Positions 23,011-35,640 of a DNA stretch of 64,000 bases are shown one piece after another (the first letter of the stretch is position 1; each line of letters begins with the position of its first letter). The stretch is from Lepidurus packardi (taxonomy: Eukaryota; Arthropoda; Branchiopoda; Notostraca; Triopsidae). Position numbers and translations under genes: made by a program. The DNA is taken from assembly GCA_023053545.1 (NCBI GenBank), contig JAKZAN010000007.1, forward strand, positions 9,858,001-9,922,000. The letters are read 5' to 3'. Under the pieces are notes generated by a model. The model did not search any database and was not told the origin of the DNA. It worked only from the letters and a program-made list of their open reading frames with translations.

Positions 23011-26000
23011 TAGCAACTTGTCCGAAAGTACCGTTTCGTCGACAGTTGGCTTTTCTGGTTTATGTTGGTTCCGAAGCACCTTTCGCTCCATGCATTATGC
23101 AGATGAACTGTAGGGAGCTCTAGAGTCACAAACCCAAGCCGCGCTGCAACCGCATTCGCTACGGCACGCAGGTGTCGTCCGGAATTTTGCAAACAGGTAT
23201 TGGGTCCCTAGTGATTTGGTACCATTATTTGAGACAGACAGAGAGAAAGGGAACGTTGAGGAAGCAATTTGCATGGCATGGAAGGAGTGTAAGTATCATG
23301 CATCGTGCGGTTCCCAACATTGGTGGCCTGGGTGTGATGGACATGTTGACTTACACCGTGTTGAGAGTAGACTGCATGGACAGGTCATGTTATGTTCGTG
23401 CGCACCACTCTCCGCACCAAGACTACAAGCAAAGTGAGACAGCTAGCAATAAGCTGTCAACCCAAACTGACAGGATAACAACGTATACCTATACGCTTTC
23501 TTGCCCCACGAAACTAGCTTCCGGTACATTATATTGGACATTAGGGTTTTGATGAGGCGACATTCCCGGAGACGTTTGGGACACTGAGGTAGTGGTGGTA
23601 TATGTAATCGATGCGACCATTGTTATAGATCAACAACACACTGACGTCATCTTTCTACGTACTAGTACTTCATTGTGGACGAAACGTCGAAAGGACGAAA
23701 AAGTAAATAATTCAATTAATATTGGATTTGGATTGCCAAGCTTCCGATTTGCGGGTTAGCTGAGGCGGAACCGTTCCGGCCCCGTAATGGAGATGTCAAG
23801 GCGACTGGACAAACGTTTCGATGGATAACAAGAGAAATGAACCTGTCCCAACCGTGTGAGTTTGTAATGTAAGCTTTGGGGACCGGATTTTGGCTTTGAA
23901 TGACAAATTGGTTCTACTTTAGACTTTCCCCTTGACGCAGGACAAGAAAGAGAAAAACATCCTACACACCTGTAACGCGGTTCGCGACCCGAAACCATTT
24001 GCAACGAGTGACAAATGAATGGTTAGTTTTACGTTCACACCTCATAAAAGACATTCCAAAGTTTTAAGACCAACAAACAAAACTTACCTTTAAACTGCAA
24101 CCAACGCCAAGATGCCTTCCTGTTAATTTAACAAATTAACTTATGTAAACCAAACCAAATCTGTCATCTTTACACTCATATCCCACGCCGTCTCCAGAAC
24201 GCACAACAAGATAAACAATGCCTAAGCCAAGCCACTCCTCCACGCCGATCGTCTACGCTTAACGCACACATCAGTGAAATCGGCGCGACGGAATTTTAGT
24301 GGCGTCGGGAACGTTCTCAGCCTGCTGCACTAATGGCGTTCCCAAAACGCATAGTTATACCTTTTTACTCTACTTTGAACTGGCTTGGAATGAATATATG
24401 CCTATATTAGTGATCGCCTTACATAACATTGCAAAATACCTTGAATTGGCCGTCTAAAACCTTCCAACAATGAAAACAACGCCTCAAACGTGAGTTAATA
24501 AAACTTTATTTTCGCTTGCCGATATTTACAAATATTTTTGATGTAACTTAATTTAGCTTAGATAGTGAGACGGATTACTAACAAATTTATTCTCTATTTA
24601 GGCAGATGTAACATGGTAATACCTGTTTTACATGCAAATGTGCTGGTTAGACATTTGTATTTTAATTCAGCTATTATGAAAATATCACGCGATAAATACT
24701 CTAGCACTCTTTAGGAGCTGTTGAAAAGTTTCATTAGATTGCCAGCTTACTGTTGACGCCCCCCTTTATGAAACAAAACAAGCGCTTTATTTAGGTAATG
24801 AAAGAATCTCCAAAGGGCTACTTCCAATATTGACTAACCTTCTGTTTATAGACATCTATTTATAAAAAAAAAAAATCCCCAATTTAAATGGGGTGGAGTT
24901 TTAATTTAACGCCCTCAATACATCAGCTTGGGTGATGAAGGTTCACCTGGTCTTTTTCCAAGACCACAAACTCGTAAATAAAGCGATACGTCCCTTTTTC
25001 ATCCGCTCTAAAAGTTTGGAAGAGTCCCCTTCAACGCAAAGCCAAAGCATCTAACAGCAAACAAGCCCCCAAAAGTCAACCCACATCCATATCCTCGTAA
25101 TATGTAGTTAAACGGGCTCAAGGGGCTCCCTGCTTCATAATAAGAAGGAGGCTTTTGAAGACACGGTAATGAGTGTTTGTTTAGCAGCAGGTTCCAAAAA
25201 CCCTGCAGTCTTTGACTACTATCTTACATATTAAAAAGGCCAGAAAAAAAAAGAAAAAAGGCGCTGCGCTACCTCGCAGCATCTTTTTGGTTTCTTCCAA
25301 AATGAGATTTTTTTTTAGCCTCCTTTGCACGCGCACGGAAAAACGTGCATGACCATCATCAAACAACCAGCCTGGGCAAAGATGGGAAGCTGTAAGTAGC
25401 AGGTCGTTAATAGCCCAAACTTCATCAAGGCAAAGAGAAGAGAGAATAGAGAGAGCGCTGAGCCTTAAGCAGCTTGAGAGGTTTAAAGGTGGAAAAAATG
25501 TGTGCTAGGGACAACCAGGTGCAAAACCTCAACACCATCAAGAGGTGAGCAACCCTAAATTAACTTTCTGTACATATAAAAATCCGACAATTTATTAGAA
25601 CTATGCTGAGCGAGATACGCGTCTTCCAAATACACCCTATTCACCCAAGACTGCTGATTACGCCACGTTCTTCCATCCTAAAAGATAAACCCCCTGAAAT
25701 TCTTATTAAAAACTCTGAAAGGGACGGAACCTTAAGCAAAAATTCAACTTGCAAACACATGTTCCCTTAAACTAAAGGAAATTCTAGTCCTTAGCACACA
25801 TTCAACACTTTGGAATGAGTAACGCTTTTAATTCATCAAGTTTCCTTTGACATTAGATATTTAATATAGAATTAACACTAGATATTTAATATAGAATTTA
25901 ATAGTGTTAGCATTGTAAGATTTTTAAATTCATTTGGGTTTGTTTAATGTTGTGATTTTAAAGCGATGGTCAAAGTTTTGCGGTGGATTGGGGAGTAAGA

Positions 26001-27164
26001 AGAAGAGGGGGGGTGGTCGAGTAAACTCCATTTCGGTTCGCGAAGGAAACTTCTAAAGTAAAGATGTGTTTGGGTTAAAAAGCTCCTCGAGTCAACTCTC
26101 TCGCACCTTTAGCAATACGTACCTGTCTTCATAAATTGGCCGCCTAAAAGGTATCCTGCCACCTTGATTTATACTGATGACCTTTATGCTATGCCAGTCC
26201 CTATCTTTTCTTTTTTTATTATTTCTAGCTATATCTACACCGGCTGAGCCTCAAACGGACCTTCAAAAAAAGGGAATATTTTACTTAATAAAACAGTTCC
26301 AAATATGGTTCTACATTACATCCTACACTTGAAAAAGGGGTTCTAAACTCAAACAACAGCATAAAACCCCTTTTTCCCGAGAACCAAGCAGGCTAGCACC
26401 TTAAAACTACACAGTAAACCATAAATCCTAAATAAATATTCGAGGCAAACGATACCAGCGTTAGATTTTGACCCCCAAATGAAAGAAAATTAGCCCAAAA
26501 CAAGCGTAAAGGTGCTATTTATGGGACGCTGGGGGGTGAGATTTGTAACATTCGCTAGAGTTCACACCCACTCTTTAAAAGAGCGAGAGGAAGAAACGGT
26601 ACAGTGCCGACAATCGGGATTTCCGAATGAATAGGCGGCGTATTTCCCTTTGTTAAAATAAGGCCTTTCATTTTCGCCCGCAAATGAAGAGCGGAGCGAA
26701 CATGAGCTAGAGAAAGGTCAATCATACGTTTTTCAAAAACCTCAAACCTGGTAGTTGCTGTGTGAGCTTTTCAATCATAGCTGCGGGGTTTCTGAGGAGT
26801 GAGTCCTCCCATTTCACCCGTCCATTATCATGTGCAGCAAAACAAGCTACCTTAAACATGAAAGACGTGATGTCTTCATGAGTGTCAAGTACTAACGCTG
26901 CTCATACTTACAAGTTGACGGTGTAACCCATCAATTTACTGGCCGGGGCTCTTCCGCAAGTCCAAACCTCGCTTCCCCTGTATGATGATAGTAATACTCG
27001 GTGGATTCAACCCCCCTTGACCCCTTACCTTCGCTCCAAACACCAACAACACCTGTTAGGAACATCATCCGTTAGGTTGCGATTACATCCATACTTCGAA
27101 AACACTTCCTAATCACTCTGTTGACGTGCCAGACGAGTTTCTTTGCTACCAACACTTGATCTTT
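23011..27164. other. non-coding, no supported gene
   Basis: About 4 kb of mixed-composition intergenic sequence with A runs (24863, 25245) and AT-rich patches (25850-25910). The longest open frame (126 codons, 23172-23552, plus) begins just after the satellite and shows no recognisable features. GTTCACACCTCA at about 24032 is an isolated T-box-like site. Confidence 0.55.
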
Positions 27165-27300
27165 CATCATATCATCAAATCATCAAATCAAATCATCATC
27201 AAATCAAAGCATCAAACATCATTTAGAACGAATCTTCATAGGATTGTAGAATTTCCATCAAACATCATTTAGAACGAAGCTTCATAGGATTAGAGAATTG
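27165..27300. repeat. ATCAAA microsatellite plus 46-bp direct duplication
   Basis: Repeated CATCAAAT units (27168-27215) lead into two copies of CATCAAACATCATTTAGAAC followed by GAA.CTTCATAGGATT, about 50 bp apart. Confidence 0.75.
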
Positions 27301-29400
27301 ATAGGATGTAAAAGTGTACGATTCTTCCTTAACTTCAATCCTCCGGAAGATTTTGGGAAGCTTCCAGTATCTTCCAAAGTGTCTGAAGCTAAAACCGCAC
27401 TGTTTTTGGAATTGAAACCGTAAGACTAGTTTTCTTACATTTTTCGCCGAAACACAGTTAAAAACTAAAGTTAAAATGAAAGAAAAGAACTGTTACAATT
27501 TTCTGTTAGAACCCACAGTTAGGAATTACTTGGAGTTGCATGTACGGAAACATGTTGCATATTTTCCGCAGTTTAAAATGGAACGCCATTGCGTTTAAGG
27601 AACGCTACAGTCGAGATAAAGCCATGTTTTTCTTGTGTTTAGGTTGCAGCCGCTGAGAGTAATCATCTAAAAAATTAAAAAAGGGGGAGCAAAAGCAACA
27701 ACAACCCAGGTGTTTGTATACTCTCCTTTATAGACCCAGAGAATCGTGGAAAGCCTTTGGTCACGCTGCCGTTTCTTTCTCGTGTTCATTAACCACCCTT
27801 TGCGCACATAAAAAAAAATACAAAAAAGTAAGTCAACCCAAGTAACAATAGTGATAATAACAATACCCCTTACGAGAGTAATCCTAAATCTTTTGTGGAC
27901 CCAAACAGAGAGAACCTGTGACGTATTCCGCACACTAAACAAGGAAGATTTCATAGCATGCAGATCGGCCCACAAAAATGAGGAAACTCCCTGGAAAACA
28001 TGAAAATATCCTGAAATTCCCTGAAACATTTCATGGTCAACGCAATGCTCTGGACGCGTTTCGGATTTTTTAATTTTTTAGGACGGTAGATACCCTGAGG
28101 CGCCTAATTGTTCATGCAAAAGGTGCTGCCGCCGAGGTGGGCAAACACTCGTTACGCACGCAGGATGATCTATAACTCTTCACCAAAAAGGCACCCAGAG
28201 CATTCCTACTATCCGCTCGTCGCTTATTCAACTGTCTAAAAAAGCGACCCTTGTTGTCTACAGTTTCCTTTGGCAGTGGAACCGGAAATATATATTAGGT
28301 TGTTTTTGCATACATGCATTACATCCCCAAGTTATTAAACTCACACAGACACACACCGGTTCTAAGCTTTAATGAAGCTTGTTCTGTTCACAAGCTCTTG
28401 TCCATTGCTCTCTCTCTCTCTGTGTTTCTTTCTCTCTTTACATATGTTTTGTGAAACAGTTCAAAGAAGGCTCTAAATAGCTGGAAGCTATTGTCGTTTT
28501 CACCTCGCTAGGTTTAGTTTTTGTTTTGAGGCAAAAAACGTGAACAGCAAGCAGAAAAGGACCAAAAAAAAGAAGAAACGAAGGAAGAAGTCCAAGTTTT
28601 CCCTGAAAAAGGCAAGTTAGGAAAGGATGGAAGGAGGTTGGACCACTTAATTATTGTTTTCCTTGGCGGAGGAGCACTCCAAATGACAGACAGGGCGACG
28701 ATTTAGATTTGGTTCGCCTAATAGAAGGAGGCAGATAGAAGCAGCATGTCATTTGTGGACCCAAATGAAAGTTTTCTTGAAACAGAACCTTTTTCCTCGA
28801 ACCTCGGCAAAAGGTGTATGTGTCTATTTATGTATATACGTACGTAGGGACTTTTCGTGTGTCGGTTTTGGATGCATACCTCTAAACAAATTGGTGGACC
28901 TACACCCTGTCATTGTGGTACCCAAAAGCCGCCTAGGACATTCAGAGAGCGGAAAATTTGGGGAACTTTCCAATATTTTCCAGCGCCGCTGCTTTTTGGT
29001 TGTTTTTCCTCCGTATGACTTGTTGGTTTAAAGGAAAATCATTGGACTGTTTTCGAACTCGGGAAAATATGGTTCAGATCTCGAGTTGCAGGAAAGCCCT
29101 TTTTCAATTGTTTATTCGAGAGCTAGTAGAATCATAAATTGAGGGGGGGACAAGCCTTTAAGTTTTGGTTTTTATACAGTCGTAAAAACCGAAATATTGA
29201 TGCGAGAAAAGAGAGATGTGCAATACTGTCTAACCCGCTTGAAAATACCATTAGGGGGGACTTTTGAAGGGGTCAGCTATAAAATGATTGGCCAGACGAG
29301 GGATTGCAGGGGAAGAGAGTGTTACCTATACCACGAGGTTATAAACCTTTGGTTTTGGACTGTTTGGTCCACCTAAATAAGGAGAAAATGTTGAAAACTG
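27301..29400. other. non-coding, no supported gene
   Basis: Intergenic sequence with a CT run (about 28409-28422) and A-rich tracts (27805, 28565). The minus-strand 120-codon frame at 27667-28029 and the plus-strand 92-codon frame at 28753-29031 have no domain-like character. Confidence 0.55.
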
Positions 29401-29403
29401 GGT

Positions 29404-30440
29404 ACAGTTCTGTTTCAAGTAGACTGAATGTAATTTCGAAGTGGAATAGCTCTAGTTTATAGTAGAAACATTCTAACTCACGTAGATCATTAGAATGATC
29501 AGGTAGGATCATTCTAACTCGAACTGGTTTCATTGTAATGTATTCTAATTAATTCTTGTAGAGTAGTAGTTGTATTGATAGAATAATAGAATGGACAGGA
29601 AAGTGCTGAAGCATTCCTGTAGATTTTGTTCTAATGTTTTTTGGCACATAGTCGAACCGAAGTAGGATGCAGAGAGACGAAAGAAGTTGGATAATACAGT
29701 TCTGTTTCAAGTATAATCTAATGTGAAGTGGAGTCAGTCCAAGTAGAAACATTCTAACTCACGTAGAATCACAAGTGATTCAAAGTAAAAGATCATTCTA
29801 ACTCGACTTGGATTCATTCTAATTCATTCTAATCGGATAGTTAGAGGTATTAATAGAATGGTAGAATTGATAGGAAAGTGCTGTAACATTCTTGTAATAT
29901 TTTGCCTATTTTTTTGCACACAGACGAACCAAAGTAGGATGCAAAGAGGCGAAATACAGTTCTGTTTCATGTAAAATCTAAGATGAAGTGGAATAACTCC
30001 AAGTGATAATAGAATCATTCTAACTCAAATAGAATCACTAGTGATTCAAAGGAGGATCATTCTAACTCAAAGTGGATTCATTCTACTTCATTCTAATAAA
30101 ATAGTAGAAGTAGAATGGGTAGAATAGATAGGAAAGTTCGGAAACATTCCTGTAATTTTTTTTTACTATTTTGCGACACACAGTAGAACCTGGCAAATCA
30201 GGCAAAGAGACGAAGGAGAATTACCGTGATTCAAAGTAGGATCATTCTAACTCGAACTGGATTAATTCTAATTAATTCTAATAGGATAGTAGAGGTAGTC
30301 GCCAATCCCAATATAATAGAGTAGTAGAATACATAGAAAAGTGATGAAACATTCTTGCAGTTTTTTGCACAGTAGAACCTGGCACAACATGCAAGACCTG
30401 CGAAGAGACGAAAGAAGTTGTATCAAAGCTATCAATTTTC
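29404..30440. repeat. degenerate satellite, unit about 260-290 bp, three to four copies
   Basis: ACAGTTCTGTTTCAAGTA or a variant begins at 29404, 29696 and 29956 (spacings 292 and 260), with a further partial copy to about 30440. Units share ATTCTAACTC, GGATCATTCTAACTC and GAAAGTGCTG..CATTC segments. One unit contains GAATCACTAGTGATTC (30032-30047), a perfect 16-bp palindrome. Confidence 0.85.
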
Positions 30441-32774
30441 TGCATAGGACATTAATGTGAACGAAAGCTATTAAAAACTGCATCTATTTCGCGCATTGTC
30501 TAGCAACAAAAACCTGGAATTACCGATTCTGTCAGGGTTGGGCATTCCATATCACTTTGCAGTTAGTGGCACGCAAACCGTCGGCCATTCTGTAGCGATG
30601 ACGGTTTGAAACATCTAAAGACACGCGGTAAATTGTCCCCCAAATCTGTGTATTTCCGCTTTTCAACACGAGCGAGGAATTTAGTTACATAATATGAAAT
30701 AAAATATTCGTAACTCCAAAGAACAACTTCAAATTAGAGTCCAAAATTCCAGTTTGAAACTCTAATTTGAAGAATATTTAAGAATATTACCATAAAATAA
30801 AAATGAAATTATTCTAATCAACTCTGGTTGTAATTTTTTACTCTTTCATTTGTAAACTCCAAGTCCAAGCTATTTAAACTCTTTCATTTGCAAACTCTAA
30901 TTCCAAATTCTATTTCTTTGGAGTTATGAGTAAGCGAGTTTGGGTCCGGAAGTTGCGTTCAAAGTGTAGAACGTTCCATGTTTTTATTATAAAAGTTTTC
31001 AAAGGGAAGCGCTGGGGTTTTGTTACGTTTGGGTTGTTCTTTTTCGAGTTTGGAGTCAGTTTGAAAAGCGGGTGACGTTGAGGCATCTTTTGTTCAGGCA
31101 AACAATGCGTTTTATGACGCTTTTATATAATAATAAGGAACGGAACGGGGACCTTTTTGTATTTACTCTAACAAACGCGTATTTGTTTTCATGAATTTGC
31201 CAAGAGGGGGGTACAGGGTAAGTTGGAAGGGGTTTAGACAATCCAGCATGATGTTTATGATTCCAAAGCCCAAAGTCTCTCTTGTTTGAGGAGGACGGCT
31301 GGGTTCATTTGTTTAGAAAGCCCTTTTAGGTTTTAACTCAAATTAGCAACACAAGAACGGTGAAGGAGTTGTGATTGCTCGTAAATCGAGTTGTCAGAAG
31401 GATATAACTAGATTCCTGTGGTTCTTATGTTGCTCTGGCGTTTACTTCTAACTCATTCCCTGGGCTTGGTACACTTGGGAACATTCAGGGAGTCCAAAAA
31501 AAAGACAACAAACTCCCCAAAGTTTCTTCCCTTTTTTCTCTCTTGATATAAATAACCCTTACCTTTTTACTTCCATAAGTGCCCGTCATGAAATAGCACG
31601 GAGGGACGTCACGCTGACCCGCGCCGGGGTAACTGTCATTAATAAAAAGGGAAAATTCCCTTTGAATGCGAGTCAAATGTGAAAAACGCGAGGTGATTGC
31701 CCAAACGACACTAAATTATCATTAACATGCAAATAGACATAAATTACCACCAAGGGGATACCAGAAATGAGTTCCCAAAAAATCTTCCCACTCACCATTG
31801 ATAGATTGCCGAACATTTCTCACTTAGCGTCCCCCGTTCCCCTTCCCACGTGGAGATAAGCCTGGCTCTGGCTCGTGACGCGTGTCAAGTTAGACCGCTT
31901 TGGAGTTGTGTCAACAAAAGTAACTAATTTAAGCTTCATTTCCATTTCTCGTTGTTGGGGGAAGGAATTCCTGAGTAATGTTAAGTGAGTGAGGTTTATC
32001 TGATTGGGGAACTTATGTGGAGATGTTAGTAGAGCTGTAGGAAAGTAAATAGTTGAGGGGGGGCAGAAGTTGATCCAAGCTGGAGCGAACTCATGTCATG
32101 GCCTATTATGGATCTGACAGGTAAAAGAGACGATGGGCTTGCTTCCAAAGTAATGCTTTAGAGCCTTTAGAGGAGAGCCACACGCAGCCATTAGCATTTG
32201 GGAGAACCGAAGAAGGAGAACAGCGAAGAAAAAGAAGAAGAGGGAAACCGGTATTCCAGAGTATTTTAAAAGGAAGCAGGTGTGACTACTTGCGGTTTTT
32301 GGAGTTCCTTTTACAGCGGTAGAAAACCAGCAAACATGCTTGCCTACATAGGTTTCTCCGTCTATTATGCTTATCGCGCCAACATTCTTCCCTTCTGGGG
32401 CTGCCCAACACTTTGGACCGATTGTACCCACCGGCTTCGAACTTCGGAGAGGTCCCGGAATCCCGTGTTACCAGTAACCGAGTGGCCGTAAATCGTCAAT
32501 CACGAATTAACGAGCGATTAACTTGATGGATCACTTCAAATTGGGGAAAATTTCGATTAAAACAGGAGGGATTTAGAGACGTCCCAAAGGTTGAATTAGT
32601 CAGAAAGTATTGGCGCTGATCAGGATAGGTTTGAAGCTTAAGCACCGCCCTTTTCCAAATGGCCAAGCCCAACTCAGTGACGAATTTTTGGTAAGCGCTA
32701 TTAACTAGAAAAGTTGGCGACCCCTTGAAAGTTGATTAGGCTCTTTTTGTTGGGAGTCATTTGGCCGGATAGTT
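30441..32774. other. non-coding, no supported gene
   Basis: Mixed intergenic sequence. Around 31845-31940, CCACGTGGAGATAAGCC (E-box next to a GATA core) and CTAATTTAAGC stand out slightly. The minus-strand frame of 111 codons at 32096-32431 and its opposite-strand shadow are not recognisable proteins. Confidence 0.5.
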
Positions 32775-33500
32775 TGACGATTCCATCCATAGCTCCGCCC
32801 CTTTTTACTAGTCGCGAAATCTGGTATAAGAAATGGAGTAACTAACTTTGAGTGCTACTAACTCTGAAAGTTTGTAATCCATTGAAAAAAGGTTGAACTT
32901 TCAAGTAGATCATTATAGCGCGTGTAGTATAGCTAGAGATTTTTACGATTCCATCCATAACTCCGCCCCTTTTTACTAGTCGCGAAATCTGCTATAAAAA
33001 ATGGAGGACCTAACTTTGAGTGCTACTAACTCAAAAAGTTTGTAATCCATTGACAAAAGGTTGAACTTTCAAATAGCTCATTATAGCGCGTATAGTATAG
33101 CTAGAGATTTTTACGATTCTATCCATAACTCCGCCCCTTTTTACTAGTCGCGAAATCTGCCATAGGAAATGGAGGACCTAACTTTGAGTGCTACTAACTC
33201 AACAAGTTTGTAATCCATTGACAAAAGGTTGAAAGTTTAAAGAGTTCATTATAGCGGGTGTAGTTTAGTTAGAGAGTTTTAGGATTCCATCCATAACTCC
33301 GCCCCTTTTTACTAGTCGCGAAAAGTACCCTATGATACTGGACGAGTAACTTTGAACGCTACTCACTCGTTTGCCCTTTATTAAAACATGGACTACATTA
33401 ATGCCGTTTAATACGCATTTATATTAGTTGTAATTTCGTTTGAAACTTTTTCAGTTTTTACCCTTAGCTCCGCCCCTTTTCTCCCATCCAATACCTGCCG
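32775..33500. repeat. 168-bp satellite with a GC box in each unit
   Basis: CTCCGCCCC starts at 32793, 32961, 33129, 33297 and 33468: three exact 168-bp steps, then 171. The first four units also carry ACTAGTCGCGAAA, and the units share ACTTTGAGTGCTACTAACTC and TTGTAATCCATTGA. The last unit is strongly diverged outside the GC box. Diverged sequence before 32775 may be a further decayed unit. Confidence 0.95.
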
Positions 33501-34440
33501 TGTGAAATACACCAGGTCATTTGGAGCGCTCGTAGCTCGAAAATTTTGACCTCATGACAAGAAAAGGCATGCCTTTTCATACCGTGCAAACTATCGCGAC
33601 GTTTAATTATTAAATCACCCAGCTAGAAACCCAACTTCACAAGTTATTGAATTATTAAAATTCAATAACTCGCGGGCTCCACTCGTCCCCCTTCTGCCAC
33701 AGAACGCGTGACCCATGCACCTTAAATACCTCTCTGGTATTACGTCTTGGTAGATTGAACATGAGCTAACTCGTGAAAAGCCATAACCATCGGATATTCA
33801 TAACTTTAAGAAATATGTTCGTCGGTGAACGGAAATGTTTACGTTTTCCTATATAGGGGTGAAAAACCAAACAAACTACCGAAGAAACATTTTCCCCTAC
33901 TTTACCTTAACTATATAGGGTTAAGCTTCTTTTTCACCTCCCCTCCTTCCCCCACGAGCGTCCACCCCTCTTTAATCCCGGTTAGGGGAAGAGGCGTGGC
34001 CTAGCCGTAAACACCCACAAGTCCCTCCCCTGTCCAGCTACATCTCTCGTCTTTGGAGTTAAAATGCTCCTAATTTTCCCATCTAAAATCCCAAACAACT
34101 TCTTTCCTAAGCACTTTGATCATCTGCGATTATTTTCTTTTTTTGTTGTTTAAAAAATCGCGGTATTCCAAGTTTTTAGACAATCTGGAATAGCATGGGG
34201 CCTTTTAAGTCTGTCAAATTACCTCCGCGAACAATGGCACAAACGCACCCTATTTCCAAGCCAGTAACTGTGGAAAGCCACGAAACTATCAGGCAGTTTT
34301 ATAACACCTCTTTAGAATGTAAAGATTTTCTTAAGAGTCATGATGGTTTTTCGTGATGTGTCCCCCGCCAAGAGCTCGGAGAATAGTTCGCAAGCCATCG
34401 TTTCCTCCCTCCCCCTCTCGCTTTTACTCTGTGTTCAGCT
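33501..34440. other. non-coding, with two strong palindromes
   Basis: GAAAAGGCATGCCTTTTC (33562-33579) is a perfect 18-bp palindrome. AGTTATTGAATT (33642-33653) and AATTCAATAACT (33659-33670) form a perfect 12-bp stem with a 5-bp loop. The rest is unremarkable; 33900-34030 is pyrimidine-rich and holds CTATATAGGG elements. Confidence 0.6.
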
Positions 34441-34640
34441 GGGGGTTTTGGGTGGTTGGGTTCTCGGTGCGGATGGCTCTAGCCTATAACCCAGATCAGG
34501 CAATTAATATTCATGGAAGGTGTTGATAAGGCCAGGCGCATACAATGGGCACCGTGCTGCGTCCCTGCCGTGCTTTTGTCCCAGGCGCTCAGATCCTCGT
34601 GCTGTGACCGCTAATGAGCACCACCACCACCATTTTCTCA
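34441..34640. promoter_or_regulatory. candidate enhancer-like motif cluster
   Basis: A GC-richer, complex segment. CAATTAATATTCATG (34501-34515) has overlapping homeodomain (TTAAT) and POU-like (ATGAATAT, minus) cores. TGATAAG (34524-34530) is a GATA site, ACAATGG (34542-34548) a Sox core and CTAATGAG (34611-34618) a further homeodomain core. The density in about 120 bp, in a region free of tandem repeats, resembles developmental enhancers. Function and target gene are inference. Confidence 0.35.
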
Positions 34641-35640
34641 CCACAACGATCTCGGGACCCTCAGCTTCCTCTCTCGATCTTTTACCATAGCATTCCTAGA
34701 TGAAGATAAGCTGCAAATTCATGCTGATGGTCCGTGTCTTTTTCGTTCCTTCACCATCCTCAAACGAAAAAAACAAAAACAAAACAGAAATAGAAAATAT
34801 TTTTTTAAAAAATCGACACGCGCAGCAATGCAGAATTAACATACCAAACGACTGCTCGGCGCTCGTAATATTGAAACCAAATATGTTTGGAGAGATGAAT
34901 AGATTTTTTTTTATTTTCTAAGAGGTGAATAGAAGGCACGGCGTACAGCTTGTTAAAGGGGATGTTAATAAACGCGAAAGAGGAATTTTATCTAACTGCC
35001 CAACCTCTTTAGCTTTGACATAAATTGTATTTATCACAAGCCTTTTACAACACCTTAGCGTCGTAAGAAAAGAAGGAGGAGAAGATGAAGAAGAAAGTAA
35101 AAAATGCTTTGCAATTTCGGCATTGCTGCGCTCCAGGACGGCAAACGCTAAATCTTAATGAGAAGATCTTTGTCTGCAGACATGTCGTTGCCCTGTAAGG
35201 TTGTACACACGTACCCCATGTTGCCTTCGTGTTCCTATAACGGGAGCTTCTCTGTTCTCTTAAAGACTGTTAAAGGAGGGGGTCAACATAAAGAATGTTT
35301 TCGATTTTTTTTTTTTTTGGGTTCTTCTAAAGGGGCATAACAAGTTCACTCCTACATCTGTTGGGCTCTATGTACATGTGGTTGTAATTAGCTAGTTTGC
35401 AACCTAAGATATATGCACTTCAACTTGGACCGGGGAAGAATTAGATAACAACTGCGAGGGGGGTATCAGAATGATAGGCACTCCAACGGGTTCCTCTAAG
35501 GTAACAAAGTTAAGAACCCTTCCTTGTAGAACAACAACACATCCAACAGTTCGTTTTCAAAGATCTATGGGTTTGAGTCATCTCGCATTGTGTTGAACAT
35601 CATTAGTCATAAATCCTCATTTTTTATTCCCTGAACTAAG
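34641..35640. other. non-coding, no supported gene
   Basis: Contains an ACC trinucleotide run at the left boundary, A/T runs (34800, 35305) and a GAAGA-rich tract (35065-35095). Nothing else is supported. Confidence 0.55.
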
